From: Zingiber officinale
Lineage: Eukaryota > Streptophyta > Magnoliopsida > Zingiberales > Zingiberaceae
Reading direction: 5' to 3'
Assembly (NCBI RefSeq): GCF_018446385.1
Contig: NC_056005.1
Span: 63,586,239-63,650,238, forward strand
DNA length: 64,000 nt
In this document: piece after piece, positions 12,000 through 23,430 of the stretch
Position numbering within the stretch: position 1 is the first letter of the stretch
Layout of the letters: every line of letters starts with the position of its first letter
Notes under the pieces: model-generated
Database searches by the model: none
What the model saw: only the letters and a program-made list of their open reading frames with translations
What the model was told of the DNA's origin: nothing
Translations under genes and position numbers: made by a program

Positions 12000-14849
12000 G
12001 AGTCAATATGAGATATTGAGCTCATTTGATTTAGTGAGTCTACTTGGAGTTCAAGATTTAGATTGATTAGAGGATGACACGGTCTATGCCTCATATTGAT
12101 CAATCTAGATGTCTAGGATAGAAGGACATTTGTCATATATTGTGAGGAGTCACAATTAGTAGTCACAAGGTGATGTTGGATCTCAACATTCTTGTAACAT
12201 TGGGTAGTAATGATGTGTTGCTAGATACCGCTCATTGCTTATGCTCCTAAATGGGTTTAGGGGCATTGCCAACGTTACAAGAACCTATAGGGTCACACAC
12301 TAAGGATAATTAGATGGAGATTAGGTTCATATGATGAACCAAGAGGATTAGATTCATTTGATGAATCAAATTGGATTAAGAGTAATCCTAATTGGGCTAA
12401 CTTGAGTTGGACGCAAGTTGATTCATGTGTTTAATGAGTCTAATTTAGATTATGACTCATTGAATCAATTTAATTAAATGAATTAGATTCATTATATTAA
12501 ATTGGCTTGAATTAAATGGTTGGATTAGATCAACCATGAGAAAGATTAAGTCAAGTTTGACTTGACTTGAGAGGAAGATGAAGAGTCAAGTTTGACTTGA
12601 CTTCATGCCACCTCATTGGTGAGTTGGCATTAAGTGGCTAATGATGAGGTGCCACATCATCATGTTTAGCACATGTGTGTGCCATCTCATGGAGGTTACA
12701 AATCTTTTAATGGCCACACTTAATGTAAAAATGGGGGTTACACTTGGGAAAGTGGCCGGCCACTTTTTGTTGTGGATGTGAATTCATTTTCTCATTCATG
12801 TGCATTCACTTCATCTCCTTCCTCTAGCCATTTTTGCTCTCCCTCTCCTTTCCTTGGCCGAATCCCATAAGGTGCTAGCACACCTTGTTTTGGTCATCTC
12901 CACCTAGTGTGTTCGTGTGGATACGTATAGAGAAGTATCTATCTTTGATACTTTCGAGATCCGACGAATCTTGGACGAGCGGGATACGAAAAAGGGCACG
13001 CATCGAAGGTATAGATCTCTTCCATGTAGATCTAGGAGTAGATCTAAGCTTTAGTAAACTCGTACTCGTATTTAAATGTTTTTTTTTTTTGAAATCTATC
13101 CTTCGCACGAGATCCAGTGGCATGGGTGATTCGGGGTTTTCGCGACACGAAAAGCGGTTACGTGCGAAGCGAGTACAAGTTTAGATTCGTATTTTTATGA
13201 AAAATATAGATCTGTAAACTTTCTGTAAATTCATGTTTTTATAGTTTTAATGGGTATTTTTCTCATAGAAGCGAAGCACAAGTGTTTAGACACTTGTAGG
13301 CTTCGACTACCGAGAAGAATTTTCCAAAACGGCAATGTTTCGCCCCAAAATTTTTGGGACAGCTGGCTTAGGCGTTGTTAGATCGCAAAGGAACCCTCGC
13401 GATGGTTAGATCACGGGTAGGGGCGCTGCCCCTGGCCCCACAAGGGGATTCGTTTCGCGATTGCGCCCGAAAACGCTAAACGGGACCGCCGAGAAAATTT
13501 TACTCATAAAATTGTAAAAATTATGAAAATTACAGAAAATTATGAAAAAATATATAATTTAGAATTATATATTAATTTTGTGATAGTCATGGCCCAAAAG
13601 ACCCAATGTGATTGGATTTGTGTTGTAATTCATAATACGGCCTGCGTGTCGTTATGTGATGTGTGTGCTGTATTTTTTTTATTTTATTCGCGACCTGTGC
13701 GTCGTGCCTTTCTCTTATATTCTGGTTGTAAATTAGATTTAGACTCGAATGTAACTCGAGTTTCAAAATTGTAATAAAATTTTGAAGCGGTGGAAGGTCC
13801 ACACGAGACGGAGTTACGAGGAGGGCGCGAGCAACACAAGGTGGTCAAAGGAAGAAGCTTGAGAAGCTGTTGACCTTAGGTTGACCATCCGATCTTCTCA
13901 TTGGCTTGAGAAGATCGTAGTAGGGCCATGACACAAACACAAAATAATTTAATTAATTACTTATATGTATGTGATGCATGTTTAATTAAGTAGTTAATTA
14001 GTGCCGCGATTAGATTAGATCTAAATCGTGCACATGATGCACCCCACGATTAGATTAGATCTAAATCAAGTATTTGATACGCATCATCATTTAGATTAGA
14101 TCTAAATCACGTCAACTCTAATGCCTACCGTGCCGTGATACCTACTACTAACTCGATCACATGTCGTTGTTGAATCTGCCAAAGCAGAGCAACACATATT
14201 ATCTTGGTAGGGTACGGAGGGACAATCTTGGTCCCGCTTATCAACGCATGGGCGAGTACAAACTCAATTAGATTGAGTATTCCTAGTTTACTCGGTTGGA
14301 TCGAGTACAACTATAGGCATTCTTCCAACGGTTGGAAAGATAGGTCAAAATCACATATATATTAACTCTTGGGCGTATTAGCCAAAGCTAACTCGAGTTT
14401 TAATATCAATGCGGATCTTGATCCTATAAACAAGAGTTGTATAGAGATGTAATTGGTAATCGTTACCTACCGATCATACTAAAACTTGGGTGTATTAGAC
14501 AAAGCTAACTCAACGGTTAGTATGATGTGGATCTTGTCCCACTTGAATTATAGAATTCAGTGGGAGCATCATTTAGTTAAAGGCCTAATTAAATGATTAA
14601 GAATATGATATTTATTTTCTGTATTTTTCTGTTGTAGAATTACCATGACGTCAAACACGAACAACTTCTCTCTGCATTCTGTCCTTAAGAAGGACAAGCT
14701 CAACGGAGCAAATTTCCGGATAGGGAGAAACGTTCTCACCGAAGAACGTAGCAGACGCTCCCCATTCATTCCGAGGCTCCTCGCCACGCCACCTGCCTGC
14801 TTACAAGAAGCATCAGAGATGGACGTTAAATGTGTCCTGTCTCATGATA
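12000..14849 (+). mobile_element. Inverted partial copy of the same Copia element (LTR 3' part, leader, gag start)
   Basis: Bases 12,000-13,160 are the reverse complement of the 3' LTR interval 6,672-5,510. Bases 13,382-14,845 are the reverse complement of the leader and gag start (11,998-10,520). The gag start MTSNTNNFSL recurs at 14,645 with many small deletions. The segment 13,160-13,380 has no counterpart in the other copy. The result is a hairpin-like layout: two arms of about 1.45 kb around a loop of about 1.38 kb. It probably arose by strand switching during reverse transcription or by a later inversion-duplication. Confidence 0.8.
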
Positions 14850-15211
14850 TTTTTCTCATCATGTCATTCATTCAAGATACATTCTCCAATGCATACCCAT
14901 GTGTCAACTTGATATCTCCATATCCATGACTTGTGAGATCAAGTCATCGAGTTGACCTACATGCTAGTCTTATTGCATTAACATTGTCCCTAAATGTTAA
15001 TACTCGACTAGGAATGATTTAGGGTAGTGTTCCCTATATTATCTCACTATCGATTCAACCAATCGATTGATATAGGTAAGAACCTACTCAAGGACGTTAT
15101 TATACTTAGTTTATTTGGCACCAATAAGTATAATAACCAAAACTAAATGCCTTTATTTATATAGAATATGATACAACAAGTCCAAAATACAATCATCAAA
15201 TGATTGGCTCT
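14850..15211 (-). mobile_element. Fragment of the Copia 5' LTR start
   Basis: This matches 6,960-7,328 of the 3' LTR in the same orientation, so it is the first part of a minus-strand LTR, lacking about 14 terminal bases. It marks the upstream edge of the Copia insertion. From 15,212 the sequence is again the gypsy LTR's tandem array. Confidence 0.8.
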
Positions 15212-15880
15212 AGACGTTCATGCCTTGGATAACAGCAGACAGATGTGGGTCGGCAGACAGACCCAGCGTGCAGGTCGGGATGTTCATGCATTGGATAGCA
15301 GCAGATAGATGTGGGTCGACGGACAAACCCAGCGTGCAGGTCGGGACGTTCATGCATTGGATAGCAGCAGATAGATGTGGGTCGGCAGGCAGACCCAGCA
15401 TGCAGGTTGGGACGTTCATGCATTGGATAGCAGCAGATAGATGTGGGTCGGCAGGCAAACCCAGCGTGCAGGTCGGGATGTTCATGCCTTGGATAATAGC
15501 AGATAGATGTGGGTCGGCGGACAGACCCAGCGTGCAGGTCGGGACGTTCATGCCTTGGATAACAACAGACAGATGTGGGTCGGCAAACAGACCCAGCGTG
15601 CAGATCGGGGCGTTCATGCATTGGATTGCAGCAGATAGATGTGGGTCAGCAGGCAGACCCAGCGTGCAGGTCGGGATGTTCGTGCCTTGGATAACAGCAG
15701 ATAGATGTGGGTCGGCAGGCAGATCCAGCATGCAGGTCGGGATGTTCATGCCTTAGATAACAGCAGATAGATGTGGGTCGGCTGACAGACCTAGCGTGCA
15801 GGTCGGGATGTTCGTGCCTTGGATAATAGCATACAGATGTGGGTCGGCGGACAGATGCAGCGTGTAGGTCGGGACGTTTG
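15212..15880. repeat. Tandem array, unit about 66 bp, about 10 copies
   Basis: The unit contains GTTCATGCCTTGGATAACAG, CAGATAGATGTGGGTCGGC and AGACCCAGCGTGCAGGTCGG. Since the period is a multiple of three, long reading frames appear on both strands, but these are products of the repeat, not genes. The array belongs to the gypsy LTR. Confidence 0.9.
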
Positions 15881-16260
15881 AACCAAGACTCATAGGTCTT
15901 CTCACAGACCCGGTGCGCAGATCAGGACATCCGAGTCAAAGAGCAGAAGTCTAGATATAGACCCAGAGTACCTATCAAGATGTGTAGGCCAAAGATAGTA
16001 GAGGACAAAGGCAGGGCAAGCCTAGATCTCGGAACGCAAGCTCGTCGGTCAGACACTACAGGACAAATTAGCGAAGGAATCGTAATTGCTTGTCAGAGAG
16101 AATAATCAAGGTGTCAGGGAATATGCCAACAATCAGGGCTCAACACACCTTAGATTTTGCCGCCAGCCTATCAAGAAAAGCCACGTGTCAATCATCGCCA
16201 GACAAAGCCTGACAGCCAACATTCCCTGACACCCGTCAGACCCAGAAACTTCCGTTGTAG

Positions 16261-16270
16261 TATAAAAAGG
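16261..16270 (+). promoter_or_regulatory. TATA-like box of the gypsy LTR
   Basis: TATAAAAAGG lies in the LTR about 350 bp before its 3' end, a usual place for the U3 promoter of a long LTR. Activity is not shown by sequence. Confidence 0.45.
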
Positions 16271-16950
16271 GATGTCTTGTCCCTTATGCAGGTACGCTCA
16301 CTCGTCATTTCTCACTAGTCATTTACTTTTCGTCCGTTCTCTGCGATTTCTGGGGAAAATGTACCTGACTTGAGCATCGGAGGGCCTGATCCGGGGACTT
16401 TTTCCCTGATTCTTGGTCTCTAACGACCGGTGGACTCGTCTGAGTGTGTGCAGAACATTAGCGTCATCGTCCTGATCATCTCTCTCCGTAGGCCGCTCGT
16501 GCGAACCTTTCCAGGGGGTACTCGGCGGATTTAACACTTCAACGACTCTCCGTCAACCTTTCGTAGAATAAGGCCCGCCTTTATCCGACTCAACTTCCGG
16601 ACGGGATCAATTATGATATAGGATTACTAAAGATAATCTTTATGTTTTCTGGAAGTAACCATAATGAGTTAATTGCTACAAAATCTTTACTGAAATTTGC
16701 AATGTTTTTCTCATGTTGGCAAGTATTAAAGCATTTACAAAAAATTCAAGACTGTTAAATCTTGATTTCACTAATTAGTGACCCCAAATAAGTTATTTTC
16801 TTTATGATTCTGGTATTTCACTGACACGTTGTACAAAAGCTGATCTGCTGATCTAGTCAGTGTATCTCTAGAGAGCAAAATAAAATTAAAAGGAAAAAAT
16901 AGCAAATTCAAATGCATATTGATTTAATGGGGATAATTTGATATCATACT

Positions 16951-17217
16951 TTGCGAATATATTTTCTTTCCTTGTTATCCAAGCTTTGCTACAAATGTGC
17001 AGGTGAGTTTGTGAACTGTGTTCGGCACATCAAAATACTATCTCCACAAGAAGTTCAACAAATGAGCCTGGATATTGATTTGGGAAACAACCTCCCAAAT
17101 CAAGCATGCAGCAGTTCAGATGGTGGAAATGCCTGGAGGGGCCAATGTGATCAGAACTCAGGCAATCCATCTGCCGGGTCATATGAACATTTTGAGCGAC
17201 AGATGGTCATGCGGTGA
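16951..17217 (+). pseudogene. Duplicated last exon of the ARF gene
   Basis: This is the inverted copy of ARF exon 14. From about 17,004 it reads [20 protein letters not shown] and ends at 17,215 with the same length of tail and a TGA, with one substitution in the last codons (MVMR for MVMQ). Part of the preceding intron is also copied (16,610 onward). Compared with the intact exon start GCAG/GGAG, the copy reads GCAGGTGAG, a one-base insertion that would shift the frame. No upstream exon is present in the window, so it cannot encode an ARF. It could still be transcribed, or be the 3' end of a larger copy interrupted by the gypsy element. Confidence 0.9.
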
Positions 17218-18081
17218 ACCTGTAATCCAAAACCATTTCCCTTTTCACAATGAAAATTGTCTGAGAAAATTGTGATGGATGATCTCATACTACTGAAATC
17301 CTTCCTAAGACATTGGTTTGCAAGGCTGATTCATGAAAAGCACAGGTAGCCACATGGACCACACCATCCATCCTTTTCTTCTTTTGATGAAGACTAGAAC
17401 TTGAAGAGGAGGCAATTATTAGGATTCTATCAGAAGCGTCAGTCTTCTAATGATTCAGGTATGTTACGTAGTTAAATGCCAGTCCCACTCATAGAATGGG
17501 GACAAGTCTCCAGAGTTTTCAAGTTTGTAAATGTGTAGAGAAACGAGCTAATTTTCTGTATTGATACTGCTTATGTTTTCAATCTAATTGTAACTTATTG
17601 TGCCCACCTGCTGATTACACTTGGTCCAAAGAGCTATCTAGTGGCTAGGAAAAAAAGAATAGTTAGGCTCTTGAGAAATCATGGTGATTTGGACGTCAAG
17701 CTTGAGGAGGTATAACCACCAAAATGCTACTAAATCTTACTTGTGCATCACCATCAAAACTCAAACACACTGTAAGTTTCATCATGTAGGGTGCCTATTT
17801 GATATGACAATGTATTATTCAGCAGTCTTTCTTGAAACTAGTAATTACTCTAGCAAAATGTTCAATATTCCATGAAAATACTGCTGTGGTACCAATAGAC
17901 AAGCATTTACATGGCATCCCAATTATGCCTACATAGTTGATGTAATATCATCAATTAGTACCCATGCAGAACTAGTTATTAATTTATTTATGCAATTTAA
18001 CTTTAACTGCTTGAATAAGAATGACTAGATGCAGAAGCAAACAGCCCAGCCAGCATTGTTCGAAGTACGAGTTGGTGCATT

Positions 18082-18201
18082 TCAACTTTGAAAGTATGAT
18101 TCATATGTAGCAACCCTAGTCTTTAAATCGGGTTGCTCAATTTCATCCATAAACCCCAATGTCATCGAGAGAAAACCCTCCTTGTGCAGTCGCTTCCATT
18201 C
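18082..18201 (-). pseudogene. AIG2-like exon 5, inverted copy
   Basis: This is the same length (120 nt, including stop) as the intact exon at 48,374-48,493, with the acceptor TTAG kept. It reads [20 protein letters not shown] and ends ATYESYFQS stop. The exon itself is undamaged apart from substitutions such as a Ser-to-Leu change near the C-terminus. Exons 3 and 4 are missing from this arm: sequence corresponding to 38,877 is joined to that of about 48,154 near 18,430. Confidence 0.9.
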
Positions 18202-18779
18202 CTAAGAAGCACAGCAAAAAAGTAAGTCAGGAAAACTGTAGTTTTTCAGTGGGAAGTTACAATGTAGCTGTGTCAGGAAGGCAGGTGGAAAAAAAAAGCA
18301 TGTAAGCAAATCAATGTGTTTCATATGAACGTAAATTGAATGGATAAGAGATGCATTGTTGGTGTTCTCAGTTCTCAATAAATTGTCTGGTACTAATTCC
18401 ACCAACCAATTACTAGATCAACAAAGAAGAGAGAAGAAAGCTATAAGTGCCTTTTGAGTCAGGTAACATAATGAGGATGGATTTGTCTTTTCACGAAGTG
18501 ATTGTTTCTTAGTTTTAATTTTCTTCTTTTGAGTTGGGACTTGGGATCCTACCAATTCATATATCATTTTACAAGAGAAACAATTACATCAAGATCATGA
18601 GTAAGAAGTGTAGAAACAATCTAGGTTTAATATTACATTATTAATCCTTAATATCAAGGCTAAGAGCCAATGACCATTCAGTTGATTTCAAATCATGAAA
18701 TCTACCCCGGGAATAAAGCACCTTTCAGAGATTTGATAAAGTATGGTAAAACAACACACCTTGCCAGCCACCTTCTTAG

Positions 18780-19345
18780 TTTCTATGGGAAGAATTGCAG
18801 GATAAACACGTCCCTTTATGCTGTACTTGTGGCTACATGATTAAAATTTGAATTAGTTGCAACATAACTCGATCAATAGAAGCAAGAAATATAGATTTAA
18901 ACCCTTATCAAGCATTGATCCTCAATTCACATGGTCAAGAAGTGGATATACTTCAGAAACAGTTTGCATGGTTAAAAATTGATATGGTATCGGTAATATG
19001 ACCTTTTGTCGACATCAAGCTAAGCCAATGTCTAAATCCACAGGCAACCCCACACCCTCCGAATTTGTCGGAACAAAACGCGTAGGTAAAAGTGCGATTA
19101 GTCATCGACAACCAGATTGAGATCTAATCCATCAAAGAGACGAGAACGGTAGGAGTGCAATCAAACAACCAATCGAGGAGTGGAGGAAGGGGGAAGAGAG
19201 ATAGGTACTAGTGGTTGAGGATGGCGTAGGAAGAGGGAGGGACGTGCTTGAGCAGTGCCTACACAACCTCGTCATCCATCAGAGTGCCGTAGACGAAGAC
19301 GGTGTGCGGAGCAGAAACATTCGTGGCGACGGCCATAGCGGACCG
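18780..19345 (-). pseudogene. AIG2-like exons 1b and 2b, inverted copy with nonsense codon
   Basis: Exon 1b starts ATGGCCGTCGCC at 19,336 and reads [20 protein letters not shown], then DDEVV and a TAG where the intact copy has CAG. Exon 2b (about 18,785-18,830) keeps the IKGRVYPAI region. This copy keeps the family's conserved YGTL motif, which the intact gene has changed to YDTL. With the early stop and the lost exons 3-4 it cannot make a full protein. Confidence 0.88.
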
Positions 19346-19382
19346 ATCTCTTTCTCTCTGCCTCGCTTATGTTCACCTTCTT

Positions 19383-19864
19383 AGTTTCTACGGGAAGAAT
19401 TGTAGGATAAACACGTCCCTTTATCCTGTACCTATGCCTACATGAATAAAATTTGAATTAGTTGCAACATAACTCGATCAATAGAAGCAAGAAATTTAGA
19501 TTTAAACCAGTTCCCATGGTCAAGAAGTGGATATACTTTAGAAACAGTTTGCATGGTTAAAAATTGATACGGTATCATCGGTAATATGACCCTTTGTCGG
19601 CATCAGGCTAAGCCAATGTCTAAATCCACAGGCAACCCCACACCCTTCGAATTTGTCGGAACAGAACGCGTAAGTAAAAGTGCGATTGGTCGTCGACAAA
19701 CTAGATTGAGATCTAATCCATCACAGAGACGAGAACAGTAGGAGCGCAGTCAAACAACCAATCGAGGAGTGGAGGAAGGGGGAAGAGAGATAGGTACTAG
19801 TGGTTGAGGACGACGGAGGAAGAGGGAGGGACGTGCTTGAGCAGTGCCTGCACAACCTCGTCAT
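19383..19864 (-). pseudogene. AIG2-like exons 1a (3' part) and 2a, inverted copy
   Basis: The second part of exon 1a (about 19,797-19,864) and exon 2a (about 19,383-19,430) of the centre-proximal tandem copy lie here. Exon 1a is cut by the LTR element at 19,865; its first part continues at 27,400-27,465. The pieces match the tandem duplicate at 37,376-37,942. Confidence 0.85.
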
Positions 19865-20917
19865 TGTAGGACCGTGATCGTTCGATAGAGGGGGGGTGAA
19901 TATCGATTCGAAAAGTTGAGTTAAAATACGCATCAGAAAAGTAAATGAACACAGTTTTTTTTACTTCGTTCGGAGCCTGTGACGACTCCTACTCGAAGGC
20001 CCGTGGTCCTTGACCACTTTCGTTAGGCAATCACTATCAATTCAAATATAGTTACAAAATTAGTACAGGAAATGCTAGTGAAAAAAAATAATACCGACAA
20101 GGAAATTAACTAAAACCCGAAGGAGCACTTTGTCGGAGCTTGTTGGCGTTGTAAGAACGTAGAGCAGCAGGACCAGCAGTAGAGGAGTTCTCAGATATGA
20201 TGATTGATTACTGAAGCTCCTGCCTGGGGCTTCTTTTATATGTTGCTCCGGGCGCCTGGAATGTGACGTAGCTGCTCAACCCGAGATGCTCCACGTGGCG
20301 ACGACTTGGCTGGATATAATTTGCCTTCCGGGCGCCCGGACCACCTTGTTCCAGAAAACTCCCTTTTCCTGCAAAACAAAGTTAGTCCGAGGCAATATAT
20401 ATCCTGCAAAATAGATTGTTAGCACATTTTATAATAGTATGAATTAGCACAAATAGTATGACTTAGATTCCGTCTTTTCGAGACCGGAATCTAGTCACGA
20501 TCTCGACTTAGATATCCGAAATGGATCTAAGCCGGATCGACGCCTAATGTTCCCTTCCTGGGAACGCGTCCTCACAGTCACTCCCTTCCAGTGACTTACC
20601 TTTACTCACCTGTCAGACGTCCGGTCAGCCCTTCGACCCGTCTGGACTTCTCGCCAGCTATCCGGTCAGCCCATCGACCTAGCTGGACTTCTCGCCAAGC
20701 GTCCGGTCAGCCCGTCGACCCGCTTGGACTTCTCGCCAGCTATCCGGTCAGCCCGTCGACCTAGCTGGACTTCGTGCCAGACATCCGGTCAGCCCGTCGA
20801 CTTGTCTGGACTTCTCCTGCACACTCGATCAAAGTCTCAGACAACAACAAAACTAACTTAACCTATTTGTCATTCATCAAAACCTAGGTTAGACCGTTAG
20901 TGCTACCCGCACCAACA
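19865..20917 (-). mobile_element. 3' LTR of a non-autonomous LTR retrotransposon
   Basis: The LTR starts TGTAGGACCG and ends CCGCACCAACA at 20,917 on the plus strand, followed by the reverse complement of a polypurine tract (ATCTCCCCCTTTTTGATGG). It contains about five tandem 42-bp units (20,607-20,820, GGTCAGCCCGTCGACC type) and GGGCGCCCGG palindromes. It pairs with 26,535-27,399. The flanking GTCAT (19,860-19,864) is an exact 5-bp target duplication with 27,400-27,404. Confidence 0.92.
20607..20820. repeat. Tandem repeat in the LTR, unit about 42 bp, five copies
   Basis: The unit contains GGTCAGCCCGTCGACC, TGGACTTCTCGCC and AGCTATCC or ACGTCC. The partner LTR at 27,220-27,300 has about two copies, so the number differs between the two LTRs of one element. 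Confidence 0.85.
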
Positions 20918-22188
20918 ATCTCCCCCTTTTTGATGGAATGACAACTTGGTTAAGTTAGTGAAAGAACGCAAAAAAACAGGTACATCGGTTTTAAAGTTAG
21001 TTTTAGTGTTTTCAAGTTGGTTTATGCCTCCCCCTTTGGCATTCATCAAAAAAAATAAGCAAGGGTAAACAATCATAGTGTAGAGTTACTTTTTAAAAAA
21101 ATAATCACAGTTAATCTTGGAAAAAAATATCTGAGTTTGGTTCAAAAAAAAATACAATTTTTAAATCCAAGGAAAAAAATCAAGTTGACTTGGGGGAGAC
21201 AAGTTGAATTTTGAAAAGTATAAAATTAAAGTTAATCAAGTTTAACTTTTTAAGCGTGTAAAAAAAAATTTAAATCAGGATTATCAAATTTTCTTTTCAA
21301 GTTTAAGTAACATTTACTTTTCAAAAAGGTAAATTTTTTAACTTCAATTTTTCAAAACAAAGTAAAAATTAAACAAGTAAGATTAAATTTGCCAAAATAA
21401 ATTTTTAAGGCTAATTTGATAAAAGCTAAATTTGGAAGGTTTAATTTTCAAGCATATGTTAAAAAATTGAATAAGTTTAAATTTGCAATAGTCAACTTAA
21501 AAAATTAGGTGGGATTCAACTTCCAAGTTTTTCAAACACTTAGTTTAGCTTTTTGTAAACTGGTGTTTTAAAAATAAGTCAAAATTAAAATAGTATAAAA
21601 GGCATTTTTCAAACATACAAAATTTTAATTAATTTCTGAACTTGATACTTAAATTTAAACAGCTGTCTAACCAATTAGGTACTAACTAACTATCAGAAGA
21701 TAGTAGCTTTCACTTGGTTAGTCAGATTAAGTTGATTATAAGCAGTCAGTCTTTGACTTGACTGATGAACTTAATCTGATTAATATTTGAGTTGTATTTA
21801 ACGTCCAGACTTATGCTGATGCACCGAAATAAGCATCTTAAGTCCAGACAGTTGGTCTATGCATCTCACCCCTTTCTATGTTTGTCAAACACAAGTAAGG
21901 TAAACATAAGGTGTTGGTGAGATGCTCAAAAACTAGTCCTATGGGTACATGCTTTCTAAGAATTCAAAACTAGTCTAAGGCCAAAACTGTTTTTGAAAAT
22001 CTAAAAATGGGAAGTTTTGAAAACAAACAAGTTTAACTTATAATTTGATAAAACCATTTTTGAAAGTATTTTTGAAAAATCCTTAGTCTATCAAGATAGA
22101 ACATAATCAATGTAAGTCTGAAATATCACTAGATAGATCCAAAATATTTTACAGGTAGTGTAGCTATAGAAGTGAGTCATAACTAGAT

Positions 22189-23430
22189 CTACTGAGATGA
22201 TGAAGGGGGTGGTCCAGATCCCAAGGATCGGAGAAGCGCCATCAGCTCAGTGTGTCGGGTATCCCCGGCAGCTCGTAACTCGGCAACCTCTCGCCGAATG
22301 TCCCGATGAAAATCTGAGTTCTCCTGCTGGAGACTCGCCATAGCTCTCTCTAGTCCGGTCATACGGTCGGCTAGAGTGCGGGGAGCGTGACGTGGTGCTC
22401 GAGCTGGGGGCGGTGGTGGAGCCTGTGCGGCTTCCTCTGGAAATAGTGCGAGCATGAACTCTGGATCGGGCTGGTGCTGTGCCCCCCTCCGCCAAGACAT
22501 AGTCCCGTCATCCCTATCTATCTGGACACCAGCTAGGGAGAAGTTCCGAGCTGCTATAACATCGAATTCGGTCATATGGGCAATGTCTCCTCTAGTGACA
22601 TCAATGTGCAACGAGGACATATAGGCTGTCAAAATGTGACAAAATGGCATGTGGACTCGTCTATCAGTCACAAATCCAGCCGAGTAGATAATGGTGGAGA
22701 AGATATGTAGGCTGATGTCAATATCTAATCTATGACTCAGGGCATAGAGTAAAAATGAATGGAATGGGCGCATCACAACGATGTCCCGAGTAGTCAGTGG
22801 TAAAATGCAAAGGACTAAAACCCTATAAAGAGCGTAGTCCTGGACCCGAAGTTCTACCGACCTAAACTGTGTCACAGTGGGATCTCGCTCTCCCCCAAAA
22901 AAATACAAATAAATCGTATCGAGAGTAATATATGAGTAGGGATCTCAGAATGGTAGATCCCTGGGAGGATAACACAAAAAGGAACAAGTAGATGGACGCA
23001 ACTCTAAAAACTCTCGGATAGTCGTAGGGGAAAATGTGATATCAGTGCCTGCTGCCCTAGTGGTATAGGTGAGATCGTCTACTTTCACTAGGTTATTGCA
23101 AAATTCGGCACACAGACTTATGTTTATTGGACTGGTACATTCGACAAGGTTCCTTAAGTTATAGTGTTCTATAACCTCTAAAACAGAGGGACATGACTCT
23201 AGAAAGAATGATCTATCTATGCAGGTAGTCCTAATGGCTTTATAAATGGTTGACTCAAACTTAATCCTTAGTTCATCTGTGGGAAACCTAGGGTCAGAGC
23301 TAGCATTAGAGGGTCCAGCACCAGTATTTGTTCGTTTCCTACTGTATATATAAGAAAATATTCTAAGAAAAAAAATGAGAGGACAAAAAATAAAGTTTTA
23401 GAGAGGGGAAGAATTTTTACCGAGGAGCCA
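22189..23430 (-). CDS. Putative plant transposon protein (PF20167-like) with C-terminal coiled coil
   Basis: On the minus strand, MAPR at about 23,428 is followed by a GTAAAAATT donor and an ATATACAG acceptor near 23,345. The reading then runs to 22,189 with one stop near 22,945. The main frame from 22,908 holds hydrophobic helical sequence and RPFHSFLLYALSH, followed by a Pro/Ala-rich linker (APPPPPARAPRHAP) and a likely coiled coil (LADRMTGLERAMASLQQENS) to the end SSSQ. Such proteins are known from non-autonomous plant LTR elements; the function is unknown. It lies between gag and the 3' LTR, where pol would be. The family call rests on recalled pattern, not a search. Confidence 0.5.

Larger units (their letters stand above)
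5179..16609 (+). mobile_element. Ty3/gypsy (Tat/Retand-like) 3' LTR, split by a nested Copia element
   Basis: The LTR starts TGTGATACGG after a polypurine tract and ends ACGGGATCA at 16,609. Without the inserted segment (about 5,495-15,211) it is about 1.71 kb. It contains a repeat array of about 59 bp (5,235-5,494), a second array of about 66 bp (15,212-15,880), a TATA-like TATAAAAAGG at 16,261 and a 3' part rich in CGGAGGGCC-type sequence, as in long gypsy LTRs. It abuts the left arm of the large inverted duplication. The five bases after it, ATTAT, are a candidate target duplication, but the partner lies outside the window. The lineage call is tentative. Confidence 0.6.

Noticed and set aside
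15196-15756. Long open frames on both strands (up to 179 codons) with repeating motifs
   Set aside because: The 66-bp tandem unit is a multiple of three, so frames stay open by chance on both strands. The region is part of a gypsy LTR.
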